A stretch of 64,000 bases of DNA from Prasinococcaceae sp. CCMP 1430 (taxonomy: Eukaryota; Prasinodermophyta; Palmophyllophyceae; Prasinococcales; Prasinococcaceae), in assembly GCA_013416795.1 (NCBI GenBank), contig RQSC01000026.1:431662-495661 (forward strand), written 5' to 3'. The notes under the pieces were generated by a model that made no database searches, was not told where the DNA came from, and worked only from the letters and a program-made list of their open reading frames with translations. Of this stretch, positions 40,063 through 51,700 are shown one piece after another. Made by a program: the position numbers and the translations under genes. Position 1 is the stretch's first letter. Each line of letters begins with the position of its first letter.

Positions 40063-43000
40063 CTAGCGACTGAAGTTATTGCGGGCTGCTGGCGCAGGCA
40101 TGGGCGTGAAAAAGTGCGCACTGGCCCCCGCTCCGCCCGCTGCGGCTTGCGCGCCCACATGCGTGCTCGCCGCCGCCCCACCGTCCTGACAGCCATCCGA
40201 GACCGCATGGCCTAGCGCTGTGCGTGTGACCCACTGGTTGTAGTCGAGGCGTAGCATGAGGCCGCCTGCGCCCGCTCCGCCATCCTGCACCTCCCCGCCA
40301 CGTTCGCGCTGTCTGCTGGCCACTTGCTCAAGGAGGGCGTACAGGAACTCCGCGCTGTCGGTGAAGCGCGCGTGCGCCTCGCAGATGGCAGCGTACTCGC
40401 CGGTGTCTGCAAGCGCCGCCATGGTTGCCGCCCCTGCGCCCGCGCCTGCATCCCCCGCGAGCCTTTCCGCCTGGCGCGCGGCTGCGTCGCACAGCCTGTG
40501 CAACGAGATTGCGCCTTGTAGTACGCTCTCGACAGCCTCGCGCGCGGCGGCTTGGTCGTCCGCAAGCAGGCAGCGTACCTTGGCCTCCTCCAGATATTCG
40601 CGGTGCGCTTTGACGACGCAGCCGAGCGTGCGCGCACGAGAGAGCGCGGCCATGAGCTCCGACCAACAGACGCCCGCGAGCTGCATGCCGACGTGCTCGC
40701 GGAAGGCACGAACGAAGTGCGCGGCCTCGTGGCGATAGCGCTGCACGCGGTGCAACCGGCCGCGAAGTGCGCGCGCGGCGCGCTCCGCAGCCTCGCGCTC
40801 GGCAATTGGAGCTCCACGCAGACGACGCGCAGCTGTCCGCTCGCGCGCCGCCAGGAAGCGCTCGGCTGCCGAGAGCTCACTGAAGGTCGCGTCGGTGGCT
40901 GCCTGTGCGCGCGCTGCGGCAATCTGGAAGCGCATCAGCTCTGAGTACACTTCGATGGCCTCCTGGGATATCACCGTTGAAAGCGCACCGCACGCACTCG
41001 CGCCCTCGCCGCCATCGCCGCCGTTGCTGCGGGTGTCGTAGTCGAAGCGCAGTGCATCGAAAGCATGCAGGGAGCTGCGATCGACAATCGCCGGCGCACG
41101 GCCGCCCACCCACCCGATCGAGCATCGCGCCATGGCCAGATCGCCCTCCGCCTGTGCAAGCGCCTCGGTCCGTCCGTCCATGTGGGCGCCCGGGCGCGAG
41201 AGGGCGTGCGCTCGATGCACCTCCTCGGCGCTACCCTGGTCGACGCTCGACCCACGCATCGCGGCCTCGAGCATGTTTGCAAGCTCGGCTTCGCCCGGCG
41301 TGGGCCTGCCGGTGGCGTCGGCGCCACAGCAACGCGCCTCAAGTGAGGTCGTAAGCTCGTGTGCGGCGTCGCCAGCGCGCATAAGCGCCACGAGCCGTAT
41401 GGCGCCCAGGTGCGCCGCTAGGCGCTGCTCGTCCATGAGGAGCCGCAACACGCACTCGCTCGCCGATGCATGCCACAAGTGCGCCTCAGCAACGATCGAG
41501 GCACCGAGCGCAGCCTCAAGGGGCGCAAGTGGCGCATCGGACACGCGGGGGGGCGCGGCGGATGGCGCCATTTGCCTCACTACTGCTGCCGTGTGAGAGT
41601 GAAGCGCTTCTTCCTCGGCCCCGGCCAGCGCGTCGAGCTCTGCAGTCTCATCCTGCCCTGTGTTGACCACTGAGTGTGCCGTCTCGTTTCCATCGCCGCC
41701 GACGACGGCAACATCGTTCGCACGGAAGTCGGCCGCCACGCGCAAGTGTGTCTCGTCCGGTCCAGTCGAGCCGCGCGTCAAGGTGACGAAGTCATCGTCA
41801 CCAAGCGCCAAAATAGCGTCCTCAGCGGCACGCTCAGCCTCCGCATCAAGGTCGCCTGCGCCGCGGCCGTCACTGCCGCCGCGTGCTTGTAGCCCCCGCT
41901 GCAGGCGCGCGCCAGCAGCCTCGTAGCGCAGCCTGCGCCACTCGGCACGCGCCTCAGCCGCGTCGAGCGCACGCATCCAAGCCTCATGCGATTCCATCAT
42001 CAGCCGCGACGCCGACGCCACTGCCTGCTGTACTGAAGGGGTGTCACCTGCAGCCAAATCGTCACGCGCCCTCACGGCCGCCGCGTCGCCTGCTGTACCG
42101 AATCCTTCCGCACCGGTGGTGCGCAGAGATAGGCCGCGTGCCTCCCGCAGCGCATCGGCCGCGGCGCGGCTATTCTCCAGTGACAGCGTCGCGATGGACG
42201 CCACGGCAGCAACGTCGCCTCGCCGCGCCGCGCGCGCAGCAGCCGCGCGAAGTTGCGCGCGCCGCTCGCCGGCACGCACAGCTCGCAGCACCGCTGCGCG
42301 GTGGGCTGACAGCGCGGCGGCTTCTGTGGATGCCAACGCCGTGCGGCGCGCGCGCCGACCAACGAAGAAGCGCTCGCACATGGCCGAACGTGCGGCTGCT
42401 GCGGCCCCCAGCACCGTGCGCGAAGCCAGCAGCGTAGGCTCATCCGCATCCAAAGGAAGCGACGCATTGGCGGAGGCACCCGCCAGCTCGCCCAGTCGCT
42501 CCGCCAGTGGGCGCGTGGGTGCGAAGGCCGCAAGCACGCGCACCTGCAGACCTGCCGCAAGCGCGAGGCCTGCCACGCCGCGCAGGAGCGCGGGCGGGCG
42601 CCGTGCGCCCTCGAGGTGAAGCCGCGCTTGCTCCCCGGCATCACCGCATGCCTGCTCGATGAAGAACTCATCGTGTGGGTCCTCGCAGCTACCGGTGGCA
42701 AGCCATTCACGCAACATCGCGGCGTACGGACGCAGTGCCGCGCCCAGTAGCCGGCGCGCGGTGGGTGCAAAGTCTGGGGTTGCTCTGCTCGCACGTGCGT
42801 GCAGGGCGTCAATGAGCGAGGCGCTCGAGCCGAAGCAGCTTGCGACGGGCGGCGCCTCGCCACTTCCTGAGCTACACATGAGCACGTGGAGGGAGCGCAG
42901 GTGCGCGCGTGCGCCCTCGGTGTGCAGCGAGGTCTGGAGCATTGAGAGTGGTTGGTCCGCCCCGATGTGCGTGCCGCTGGCGGCCGGCAAGCACGCAAGC

Positions 43001-44238
43001 GCGGTGTCCAGTGCGCGCAGCTCAGCAGCCAGCGCTACCGCGAGTGCACGCGAAGCAAGCGCCGGCGCAGCGGTGGCGGCGGCGGCAGCACTCTCGAGCG
43101 CGCGCCGCCGCGCGGACGCGACAGCCGCGTCGCCCAGCAGCGAGCGCGACGCCGACGCCGACATTGACGTCGATGCTGACGTGTGCGCTTGCGCGAGAGG
43201 AACTGCGAGCAGGCTCGAGGCATTGTGCACGCCGGCGAGACCATCAGTCACGCCACGTCTCACGTGCGCCGACTCCATGCCTTCCGCCGCTCCGAGCCGC
43301 ATGCGCCCGAAGAGCGCGCTCGGCGCCGGCGCTGGCTCGTCTGTGTTCAGCACAGGAGCGAAGCTGGCGCCCCCACTGATGACTGCCGCGCGCTCCTCCC
43401 ACGTGACGGCCGCGCGGGGCTCGCGCACTGGCAGCGCGTCGGCCGCGGACGCTGCCGACAAAAGCGCGATCGCCTCGCATCCTCCATCGGATGTGCTGTC
43501 GTCTAGGGCATCAGCAGGCGCGGCCGCGCCTGTGGCCGCCCCAGCGCATTCGTCTGCAGAATGTTCGCTCGCAGCACGCGCCGCGCCGCCGCCGCGCGTC
43601 TCTGCCTCTGTATCAAAGAGCTGCCGCGTGACGAACGACTCGCCACGCAAGAAAACGAATTGCTCGGAGCGCACGAGGGCGTCGAGCGGCGACAACTTCT
43701 TCGTGTCGCCGGCGCTCTGTTCTCCGGGGCCGGCCGCCGCGCGAAGGAAGGCCATGCCTGCGCCGGGCGTCGCCGCGCAGAGCGCGAGCGCATCGAGTGC
43801 GTCGCGTGCACCACGTGCGTTCACATCGATGGGATCGATGTCGGGCGAGGAAGGCAGGCTGGGAAGCGCCGCGAGCGTCGTGTCGGGATCCTGCTCGGCC
43901 GTGCGCAGCGCGAGCTCCACTCCGCACCCGCGCGGCGCGTCGTCGAGCGCGGCGGCGAGCACCCCCTTGTCACGCGCGGCCGATGGCTCCGCAGCATAAC
44001 CCTCCTCACCGCGTTCGCACACGCGTGCGGCAAGCGCGAGCGCCCGGGCGTCTTCAACGCGGGAGGGTGTCACACCTCCAACGTCGGAGAGCGCCAGCAG
44101 CGTCGCGATTGCCGCATGCGCACCGCGCTCGCTCAGCACGGCCGAGCCGCCCGCGGCCCTCGCCGAGTCGGCGTGCCGCGCGCGCCGGCCGCTCGCGCCC
44201 CGCCCCGCGCGCAAATTACCCCCGCGCCGACGCGGCAT
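40063..44238 (-). CDS. Gamma-tubulin complex component, GCP6-like
   Basis: Microtubule-nucleating gamma-tubulin complex subunit. A single exon encodes 1391 residues. The C-terminal GCP domain has HFVRAFREHVGMQLAGVCW, then AALSRARTLGCVVKAHREYL, EEAKVRCLLADDQAA and LMLRLDYNQWVTR near the end. An N-terminal GCP-like block contains LLRGVAGLALAAGLQV. A very long alanine-rich coiled linker lies between the two, as in GCP6, the largest family member. I chose the ATG at 44238. The frame remains open upstream, but two copies of CCATTGG at 44283-44297 (CCAAT boxes on the coding strand) suggest promoter there. Assignment to GCP6 rather than GCP5 rests on size and the long insert. Confidence 0.78.
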   Translation of the reverse strand: MPRRRGGNLRAGRGASGRRARHADSARAAGGSAVLSERGAHAAIATLLALSDVGGVTPSRVEDARALALAARVCERGEEGYAAEPSAARDKGVLAAALDDAPRGCGVELALRTAEQDPDTTLAALPSLPSSPDIDPIDVNARGARDALDALALCAATPGAGMAFLRAAAGPGEQSAGDTKKLSPLDALVRSEQFVFLRGESFVTRQLFDTEAETRGGGAARAASEHSADECAGAATGAAAPADALDDSTSDGGCEAIALLSAASAADALPVREPRAAVTWEERAAVISGGASFAPVLNTDEPAPAPSALFGRMRLGAAEGMESAHVRRGVTDGLAGVHNASSLLAVPLAQAHTSASTSMSASASRSLLGDAAVASARRRALESAAAAATAAPALASRALAVALAAELRALDTALACLPAASGTHIGADQPLSMLQTSLHTEGARAHLRSLHVLMCSSGSGEAPPVASCFGSSASLIDALHARASRATPDFAPTARRLLGAALRPYAAMLREWLATGSCEDPHDEFFIEQACGDAGEQARLHLEGARRPPALLRGVAGLALAAGLQVRVLAAFAPTRPLAERLGELAGASANASLPLDADEPTLLASRTVLGAAAAARSAMCERFFVGRRARRTALASTEAAALSAHRAAVLRAVRAGERRAQLRAAAARAARRGDVAAVASIATLSLENSRAAADALREARGLSLRTTGAEGFGTAGDAAAVRARDDLAAGDTPSVQQAVASASRLMMESHEAWMRALDAAEARAEWRRLRYEAAGARLQRGLQARGGSDGRGAGDLDAEAERAAEDAILALGDDDFVTLTRGSTGPDETHLRVAADFRANDVAVVGGDGNETAHSVVNTGQDETAELDALAGAEEEALHSHTAAVVRQMAPSAAPPRVSDAPLAPLEAALGASIVAEAHLWHASASECVLRLLMDEQRLAAHLGAIRLVALMRAGDAAHELTTSLEARCCGADATGRPTPGEAELANMLEAAMRGSSVDQGSAEEVHRAHALSRPGAHMDGRTEALAQAEGDLAMARCSIGWVGGRAPAIVDRSSLHAFDALRFDYDTRSNGGDGGEGASACGALSTVISQEAIEVYSELMRFQIAAARAQAATDATFSELSAAERFLAARERTAARRLRGAPIAEREAAERAARALRGRLHRVQRYRHEAAHFVRAFREHVGMQLAGVCWSELMAALSRARTLGCVVKAHREYLEEAKVRCLLADDQAAAREAVESVLQGAISLHRLCDAAARQAERLAGDAGAGAGAATMAALADTGEYAAICEAHARFTDSAEFLYALLEQVASRQRERGGEVQDGGAGAGGLMLRLDYNQWVTRTALGHAVSDGCQDGGAAASTHVGAQAAAGGAGASAHFFTPMPAPAARNNFSR

Positions 44239-45243
44239 CCACCCCACCCCAAAAACAGCCCAAAACGGCACGTGAGCGTCCGCCATTGGCCCATTGGATA
44301 CTGCAGTAATTACGCGTACGTCCTCACTGGATTCCATAATAACCGCTCCGCCCCGCGCGCGCGCGCGCGGCCCGCCCCGGCCCCAACCCCAACCCCGTCC
44401 CGACGAAAACACCATTCATTCGAACGCATCACGCGTCGTGTATAGACCCTGGTAACGACTCACCTTAATGAAAACGCGCTTCCGCGCGCGCGGCGCCCCC
44501 ACCCGGGGTGGGGCGTTAGTGGGTCCCGCGGGCGGGCGCGCGCGCTCGCGCGGTGCGTTTTGATGGGGCGCGGCGCCTGCCGGCGCCGCGCGCGCGCGCT
44601 CTGCCGCTGCGAAAAAAAAAACTTACTGTAGTTTTCGAACCCGACGGCGGCGGCGGGAGGCGGCGAGCGCCCGCCTCGATCGATCGATCGCGGGCCAGCT
44701 CAACGAACCAACGACCCCTGTCGCAGCCGGGGCGCGCGCGCCCGGAGACCGCCGCGGCCGTCACGCTCTCGCGAATGAACCTAGCATTTGACCCGCCCGC
44801 GAGTTGCGGCGTCGCCTGGCTGGTGGTGGGTAGGTGGGTGGTGACGACTTTCTGTCTGTGGTGGTAGGGGTGGTGGTGGTGGTGGTGGTGACGCGCGCGA
44901 CGCGCGGGCGCGCCGGCCGCCCCATGTAAACCTGCATCGAAGCGCGTCCCTCGGCCGGGAGTCCGGAGGACGACGACCTCATTTGTGCGATCATTTGATC
45001 CAAAAAAAGGAGGCAATGCCGGCACCCCACCATCAGCTCTTTTCTGCCCTGTCTGTGCGGCGAAACGTTGGGGGGTGCGGCACTCCGTGTGCGTCGCGGC
45101 GCGCTCTCGGCAACCGCCTCGCCGTCCTTGCCGCCCACCCCCTACCTCCGGTCGGTGCAGCGACGCGCCGGGGCTCACCGCGGGCGGCCGCGTCTCTCGG
45201 CGCGCGCGCCCCTCGGCACGCGCGTGCGTACCGCCGCGTCGCC
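44239..45243. promoter_or_regulatory. Divergent promoter region GCP6 / LEO1
   Basis: About 1 kb with no conserved coding sequence. It holds a double CCATTGG (44283-44297), CG-dinucleotide runs, an A run at 44612-44621, ATCGATCG repeats (44678-44691), a GGT trinucleotide repeat (44869-44890) and an A run at 45002-45007. Confidence 0.55.
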
Positions 45244-46735
45244 ATGTCCGACGATGGCGACAAGAAGATAGATATGGCCGACATCTTCGGCGACTCGGAC
45301 TCGGACGACGACGGAGCCGCGGCGCCAGACCTGGGGGCGGATGGCGGGGAGGACGCCGAGCAAGTGTTGGCTGAGCTCGCGGACTCCGACGACGATGGTG
45401 CCGGCGCCGCTGGCGCCGGCGCGGGCGCTGCACCGCGCGCCGCGGCGCCGCCCATCGAGTTTGACGCGCCATACGAGCCCAACCCTAGCGCGGACGAACC
45501 CGGTGGCGGCGACCTCTCGCTCGCGCGCCTCACGAACGTGATCGCGTTCGAGGAGAACCCGTTCGATGCGGACACCTTCGAGAAGGAGGAGGAGGTCGTC
45601 ATCGACCCCGAGACTGGCGCGCAGCGCATGCGCCTGCGCTCGACGAACGTGGTGCGGTGGAGGGTGAAGGTGCGTGCGCCGCGCCGCCCACGCTCCTGTG
45701 CCCAACCTCGTGAGAGGAGGATGCTTGGCCGCTGAAGCCACAGCGTGACTGCGCGTGCGTGTGTGTGCGTCACGAACCTGGATCGATCGCGTACTTACGC
45801 TCTTGGCGCATGCGCCCTGCCGCCGTGCCTCGCAGCCGGGCGAGAAGCCGGGCGAGAAGCCGAGTATCGAAAGCAACGCGCGGATGGTGCGCTGGTCCGA
45901 CGGGACCACACAGCTGCTGGTGGGCGATGAGGCGTTCAACGTGACCACCAATAGCATCGTTGGCGAGCACAACCACCTGTTCTTGCGCACGGCCACCGTG
46001 CTCACCGCGCGCACGCCGCTGGACTCAAAGCTCACCATCGCGCCTGCGGGGCTCAACACGGTGTCGCACCGGCGGCTCGCCGCTGAGCTCGACAAGCGAC
46101 ACAACAAGGGCAGCCGCGTGATGACCATGGCCACCTTCAAGGTGCGTGTGCGCGCTTAGCCAAGTGCGCTGCGCCGTTCAATTCGCCCTGCATTTCGTTC
46201 CCCGGCGATCGCGCACGCTCGCGGTCGTGCGCTTCTCGACGCTAACAGCCAGCGCGCCGCGCAGGATCCCGAGCTCGAAAAGGCAGAGCGCGAAAAGAGG
46301 CGCGCCGACGAGATCCGCGACAAGGAGCGCCTGGAACTTGACCAGGAGAACCTCATGCAGCGCGCGGCGCGGCGCGGGCGTGACGTGGCCGGCCACTTCG
46401 ACGAGTATGACTATGACATGGAGGAGGACGACGCCGACGGCGCGGGTGTCAAGGCCGAGGAAGGCCCGCCGATGACTGACGAGGAGCGCGAGCGACGTGC
46501 CATGCAAGCAAAGAGCGGAGCGGCTGAGGTCACACGCAAGCGCGCGGCGGCTGCCGAGGAGTTGGATGAGCTGGAGGAGGACGACGCCGGCGAGGCCGGC
46601 GGAGCCGCGGGCGGGCCCGTCGATTCGCTCTCAGACGACAGCGACGGCGACCCGCTGGCGGACGCCGACGACGCCCAGGGAGGCGGCGCAAAGAAGAGAC
46701 GGCGCGCGGTCGCCATTAGCGACGACGACGAGTAG
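45244..46735 (+). CDS. LEO1: RNA polymerase-associated protein LEO1 (Paf1 complex)
   Basis: Subunit of the Paf1 complex, which travels with RNA polymerase II and promotes histone modification. Three exons, 45244-45669, 45836-46141 and 46265-46735, join in phase 0 (both donors GTGCGT, acceptors CAG) to give 400 residues. The N-terminus is acidic with DSDSDDD tracts. The LEO1 domain includes LRSTNVVRWRVK, SIESNARMVRWSDGTTQLL, GEHNHLFLRTATVL and LNTVSHRRLAAELDKRH. The third exon supplies the charged helix (DPELEKAEREKRRADEI) and the acidic C-terminus ending VAISDDDE. All these are family hallmarks. Confidence 0.93.
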
Positions 46736-47006
46736 CGCTTTCTTACGCGCCATCGTGCGGCGAGCAGTGCCGCAGGCGCACGTGCGGACACATAATAATG
46801 CATAGCGACGCGAATCACTGCTGCTGCGCTTTGCCAGCGCACGCGCGGACTGCACCTGCGCGTGCGAGCGTGCTCGCGGATGGGATTGCAGTGATCATGA
46901 GCGCGCGGATTCGTGGTGAAGGTTGGAGACGAGTTGACACTATGAGCCGTGCGCACTGAGCTCGCACGCGCTCCCCCGCACGCGTCCTCCCTAGCGGCCG
47001 AGCTCT
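46736..47006. other. Convergent spacer LEO1 / NDK
   Basis: 271 bp between facing stop codons; no gene or repeat is seen. Confidence 0.5.
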
Positions 47007-47471
47007 CTAGCGGTCGAGCTCCTTGATCCAGGGGGTAAGGCAGGGCTCCCACTCGGTGATCTCGCCCTCCTTGAACCACAGCGCGAGCTCGCGCTCGCCG
47101 TTCTCGGGGCTGTCGCTGCCGTGGACCACGTTGCGGCCCACCTCGACCGCGAAGTCGCCGCGCACGGTGCCCGGCTCGGCGTCGAGCGGGTTGGTGGCGC
47201 CAATGATCTTGCGGCACGAGGCGACCACGCCGTCGCCCTCCCAGCACATGCACACCACGGGGCCGCTGCAGATGTAACCCACAAGCCCGCCGAAGAAGGG
47301 CTTCTCGGACAGGTCCTTGTAGTGCTCCTCGGCGAGCTCCTTGGGCGTCTGGAAGAGCTTGAGGCCGGTAAGCGTGAAGCCCTTGCGCTCGAAGCGGCTG
47401 ATGATCTCGCCCACCAGGCCGCGCTGCACGCCATCGGGCTTGATCATCACGTACGAGCGCTCAGTAGCGAT
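47007..47471 (-). CDS. Nucleoside diphosphate kinase (last exon; first exon unresolved)
   Basis: Transfers the gamma phosphate from ATP to nucleoside diphosphates via a phosphohistidine. The exon encodes 154 residues from a CAG acceptor at 47474-47472: [55 protein letters not shown] and [20 protein letters not shown], where the histidine of VVHGSDS is catalytic. It covers the entire enzyme core. A short first exon with the start codon must lie upstream. A candidate ATG at 47860 opens a serine/alanine-rich stretch that looks like an organelle presequence, but I could not find a donor giving a compatible phase. The stop is TAG. Confidence 0.9.
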   Translation of the reverse strand: MATERSYVMIKPDGVQRGLVGEIISRFERKGFTLTGLKLFQTPKELAEEHYKDLSEKPFFGGLVGYICSGPVVCMCWEGDGVVASCRKIIGATNPLDAEPGTVRGDFAVEVGRNVVHGSDSPENGERELALWFKEGEITEWEPCLTPWIKELDR

Positions 47472-48795
47472 CTGCGCGCATGCATGTGTCGTTTAGTGCG
47501 TTGGCGCAGGCGCGAATCAGGCGCGCGTCGCGGTCAGCGTCGCACACACGCTGGCGCAACAGGCCTCGGCGCAGGCGCCGGGTGCTGGCGCGGGAGTCTG
47601 CCTTTTGGCGGGCGCTCACGCGCGCCCGCGCCCACACACGCGCGAGCGCTCGATTGTGCGCGCTCCAATCTCTCCATCGCCCACAGCCCTCCTTCCCCAT
47701 TCCCATCCCCCCGGCGCGCACGCGCGCGCACGCTCTCTCCCTGCTCGCTGGCGCCGTTGCTCGCTCCTCGCGCTCAACCTCCTTGTTTTGGCTGCGCGGC
47801 GGGGCGCGCGGCGGGCGCGCGCGCGGCGGAGAGCTTCGGGGCGGAGCACATCGACGCCATCGCCGATCCGATCGAGCTAGGGGAAGGGGGTTAGGGGGGG
47901 GGGGGGCGAAGGGACAGGCAAGCAGCGCGGCGGTGTGGCACCCGCCACCACCTGCGCACACTCCCAAGCCCTCAAGTCATCCGTTCGTGCGGCCGCACGA
48001 CGACCCGGGTGGCCTCCAACCCAAACCATCGATCGGGTTAGAACTCCATCGCCGCGTCCGCGTTGGTACGATATTTTGTATCGCTTCGGCGTTTTTTGTG
48101 AGCCCTCTTTTCGCTGCGGCGGGCCGCACGCGCACGCGCCGCACACACCCAACACAAACACACGTGGCGCGACAGGGCAGGGGCAGCGTGCGGAAAAGAT
48201 GCGCACACGAGGAGCGACGAGGATACACAATTCTCATTTGTATGTACAACATATACACCCACGGGAGATTTGCGCGCGAGATTCCGCACGTACTAGTCTA
48301 CTGGATCATCCTTCCGGACGGGCTGGCACGCGCGCGCGCATGCGCCGAGAGCGGCCGACCCCAGGAAACGACCCGGGAACACCGCTCTCGCCGCTGTCTG
48401 TCGCCGTCGCATGTGCCGTTTGATGCGAGTTCAACAGGGTCTTCTCCTTTTTTTCCCCGCCAGGGAGCGAGCAGCTTCCGTGTGCGCGCGCGGCGCGCGC
48501 GGACCACATCGCGCGGCGGCCGCGGCAGCTGGCCGCGGCACACGCGGCGCGCCCCCTCTCCCCCCCCCTCTCCCCCCGCCCGCACGCCGAAGCGCGAGCC
48601 ACACTCGTGAGGTGTAGGTTCGGGGGTGGGGGGTAGGGGAAAGGCGCTGACCCGCCGGCGGCGTTGGCCCCCTCCGAGCCGCTGGCCCCCGGTCCCTTCC
48701 CCCTCCCGCGCACGCACGCACGCACGCACGCACTCGCGCACGCACGCCGTCCGGCCCTGCCACGCAGTGGCGGGCCGGCGGCGACGACGCCGGCG
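47472..48795. promoter_or_regulatory. Divergent spacer NDK / FUSC protein
   Basis: About 1.3 kb. It probably includes the first exon and intron of the NDP kinase (candidate ATG at 47860 on the minus strand), a G run (47894-47906), and an ACGC tetranucleotide repeat (48711-48730). No other conserved coding sequence is seen. Confidence 0.45.
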
Positions 48796-51700
48796 ATGCC
48801 ACTCCTGCGCGCCACGGCGTGGGCGAATGGCTTGCGCGCCGGTGCGGCGGCCGCCGTCCCAGCGGCGGTCGGCGTGGCGGCGGGCGAGAACGCCGCGGGA
48901 GGGGCAGTATGGGCGGGGTGCTTGCTGGCGTCCATCGTGGTGGTCATCCTTCACTCGCTCGACCCCTTGGTTGGCTCTGTGCCGTCCGAGGCCGCAAAGA
49001 TGTGCGCGGGTGCGGCACTGGGGTCGTTCTTGGGGCTGGCTGTCGGGCAGTGGCAACCCACAGCGTGGCTCTTCTGCGCGCAGGTTGCGTTCGTCTTTGT
49101 CACCAACGTGGTTGGCTCCGCCCTCGCCGCGGCGGGCCTCGTTTCGCGCGGAGATGTCGTGCTCCCCAACATCTCGTTTACAGTGGTGCGCACGCGCCGA
49201 GCGCGCGTTGGTGCTCTGATGCGCGCGCGCCTGCCCTGCTCGTGACGGTGCGCTGACGCGAGTCGGATTCGCGCCCCGTCATCGATGCATCGGATTGCAT
49301 CCCATTCGATCCTCGTCGACGCAGGTTGTCTGGCGAGCGCAGCGAGGGACCGACTTGGGCGTCGCCTTTGACCACGGCGCGCTCGTCACCACGGCAATAT
49401 CGACTTTCGTTGGCGTGACTGCGGGGGCGATTATTACGCTGGTGAGCTTTGTGACAATCTGGCCGACCAGCGCATCGGACAAGGCGTTGAGACGTCTGGC
49501 GAGTGCAGCAGCGCGGTCTGCGAGAGTTACGGAGTTCGCATTCGGCTGGCAAAAGAGGGTGCACCAGCACCGCGCGCGGTCGGTGCCGATGGCGTCCATC
49601 GATCTCGATGCTGTCTACGTCTTCTCGAAGCTCGACCGCTGTCGCCAGGCCATCGAGGTCGCGCGCCGTGAACGTTTGGTGGGCGAACTGCCGGTCGTGC
49701 ACGAGCGCATCTGGCGGCCAGCTCTGCCCGTGCCGCTCATCGACCCTGCCTCGCCGCTGCCAAATCTGGCGGAGGAGGCGCGACAGGCCCTGAGGCGCTA
49801 CTGGCGCACAGCAGCGGTGATGGTGGCAAACTTGAATGCGGTCGAGGGTTTCATCACACCAGAGCTGGCTGAGCTGCTCAAAAGGCGCTACCGCTCGCCC
49901 GACGGCACGCCGCTGCTGGACGTGCTGGACGTGAGCATCCCCGCCGCAATGAACGAGGCGCAGCGGGCCTTGGAGTCGCTCGCGCGGCGCGGACATCGCG
50001 GCGGTGATAGCAGCAGCGGAAGGGAGCCGGGGAGGGGCGGAGGCTTTGCGCTGTTCAGGTCGAGAAAGGTGGATGCGTCGGGCTGCACCGATGTCATGAG
50101 GACGCACATTGCAGCGGCGCGTCATGCGCTGCTGGACATGCAGTCCAGCTGGAACGAGCAGCAAAGAATCGAGGATAATATCATCTACGCGCAAGCCACA
50201 CGAGCGCTGTGCGCAACCCGAAGCGCCGCCTCGCACGGCGAGGACGAATTGAATCACTTGGATTGCCCCGCGTGCGGCGCCGATGACGTCACTGGCGGCT
50301 CTGCGAACGCGCACAATGACGGCGGCATCCACGTTGTTTCAGATGAGGCAAAAAACGGGTACTGGCCGCCACCTTCCATTGAGCAACCCCCCGAGCCCGG
50401 CAGCCGTAGCAACGGCGAGCGAAGTGACGGTGGCGGCCCGCGCTCCGCTGCTCAGTGCTACGCGACGCCCTACTGGCACCGTGTGATGTGCGAGACAAAC
50501 CTGGCCATGATGCAACTCACGCAGTCTACGTGGGAGCGGCACGAAAAGCTCCTAAATTTTAGGATGCTCATAGTCCTGTCGTGCAGCTTGTGTGACGAAC
50601 TCGAGCGCCTTCGTGTGGCCATTGCTGACCTCGTGGCATGGGACGCTGGCGAGGAGGCGCGCCAAGACACCCAGCGCATGATGGCGTGCACCGATGTACA
50701 CACGGGGGCTCTTGCTGCTAGGCATTTCGATGGCCATGCAAATGGCAACGGTGCCTTCGCTTCGGGCGGCTATGAGGCGGTGCCTGCCAAAACGAGCTCG
50801 CCATCTCCTCCTCGCAGGGCCCAGCTGCCGCAGAAGACACCCAGCATCCTGTCTGCTGAGCGCGATCTGTTCGGCGGAAGGGGCTACAAGAGCGCGAGAA
50901 GACCGCGTGGGCCATCTGCGCTGCACGCCACCTCCCTCTCGGCCTCGCGATCAGCGAGCAACACTCAGCTCAGTCAGCTGCCTTTGCCCGATGTGGAAGA
51001 CGGATGCGAGAAGGAGACAGACGACGAGGGGTCGCCGACGCCAGTGTCAGCGCCGATGTCATGGCACAGTGTGCGCGCGATGTTGCTTGGCGCGTCACGC
51101 GCAGCGAAACAGGCGCTCTTTTCGCCGGCCAGCTTCGGCCACTTCAAGCAAGGCTTGCGCCCAGCGCTCGCTGCGATACCTCTCACCGCTATCGGTTTCT
51201 GGGCATTGGACAGCGCCAGCGCGAATGCCTACCAGGCTGCGCTCTGGTCAGTCATAACTCTTGGGGTCCTGTCGCCAAACCAGGCGCTGGCCAGCCTCGC
51301 GCTCAAGGCCTTCGAGCGCTTGGTAGGCACTATCGCCGTGGGCTTCCTCTCGGGGGCGATCGCCCTTCTGCACAACCCGTACTGGTTCGTGGCCTGGCAA
51401 TTCCTCATAATCGCCCTCGCGACTTCCGTCTTCAGAGCGCTCGAGGCGCCCTACGCGGGCGTCGTCTCGGGCTTCACGCACATCGTCATATCGTTCGGCG
51501 CCTACACTGCAGGCGACTCAATCGAGCTCGTTTCGGCCCGCATCGTGGGTGTGAGCTCGGGCATCGTGGCGATCCTCCTCGCGGTCCTCTTCGTGATGCA
51601 GGAGTCCTCCTCGCAACGCGCACTTGACCTGTTGCACTCGGTTACCCGGGCGTCTTTGCTGTGCGTGGCCGTGTCTGTGGACACGTGCACTGGCGACGAC

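Noticed and set aside
47840-47866. Candidate first exon of NDP kinase (ATG at 47860 or 47851, minus strand)
   Set aside because: The peptide looks like a presequence, but the nearest donor gives an incompatible phase with the known acceptor, so I did not include it in the model.
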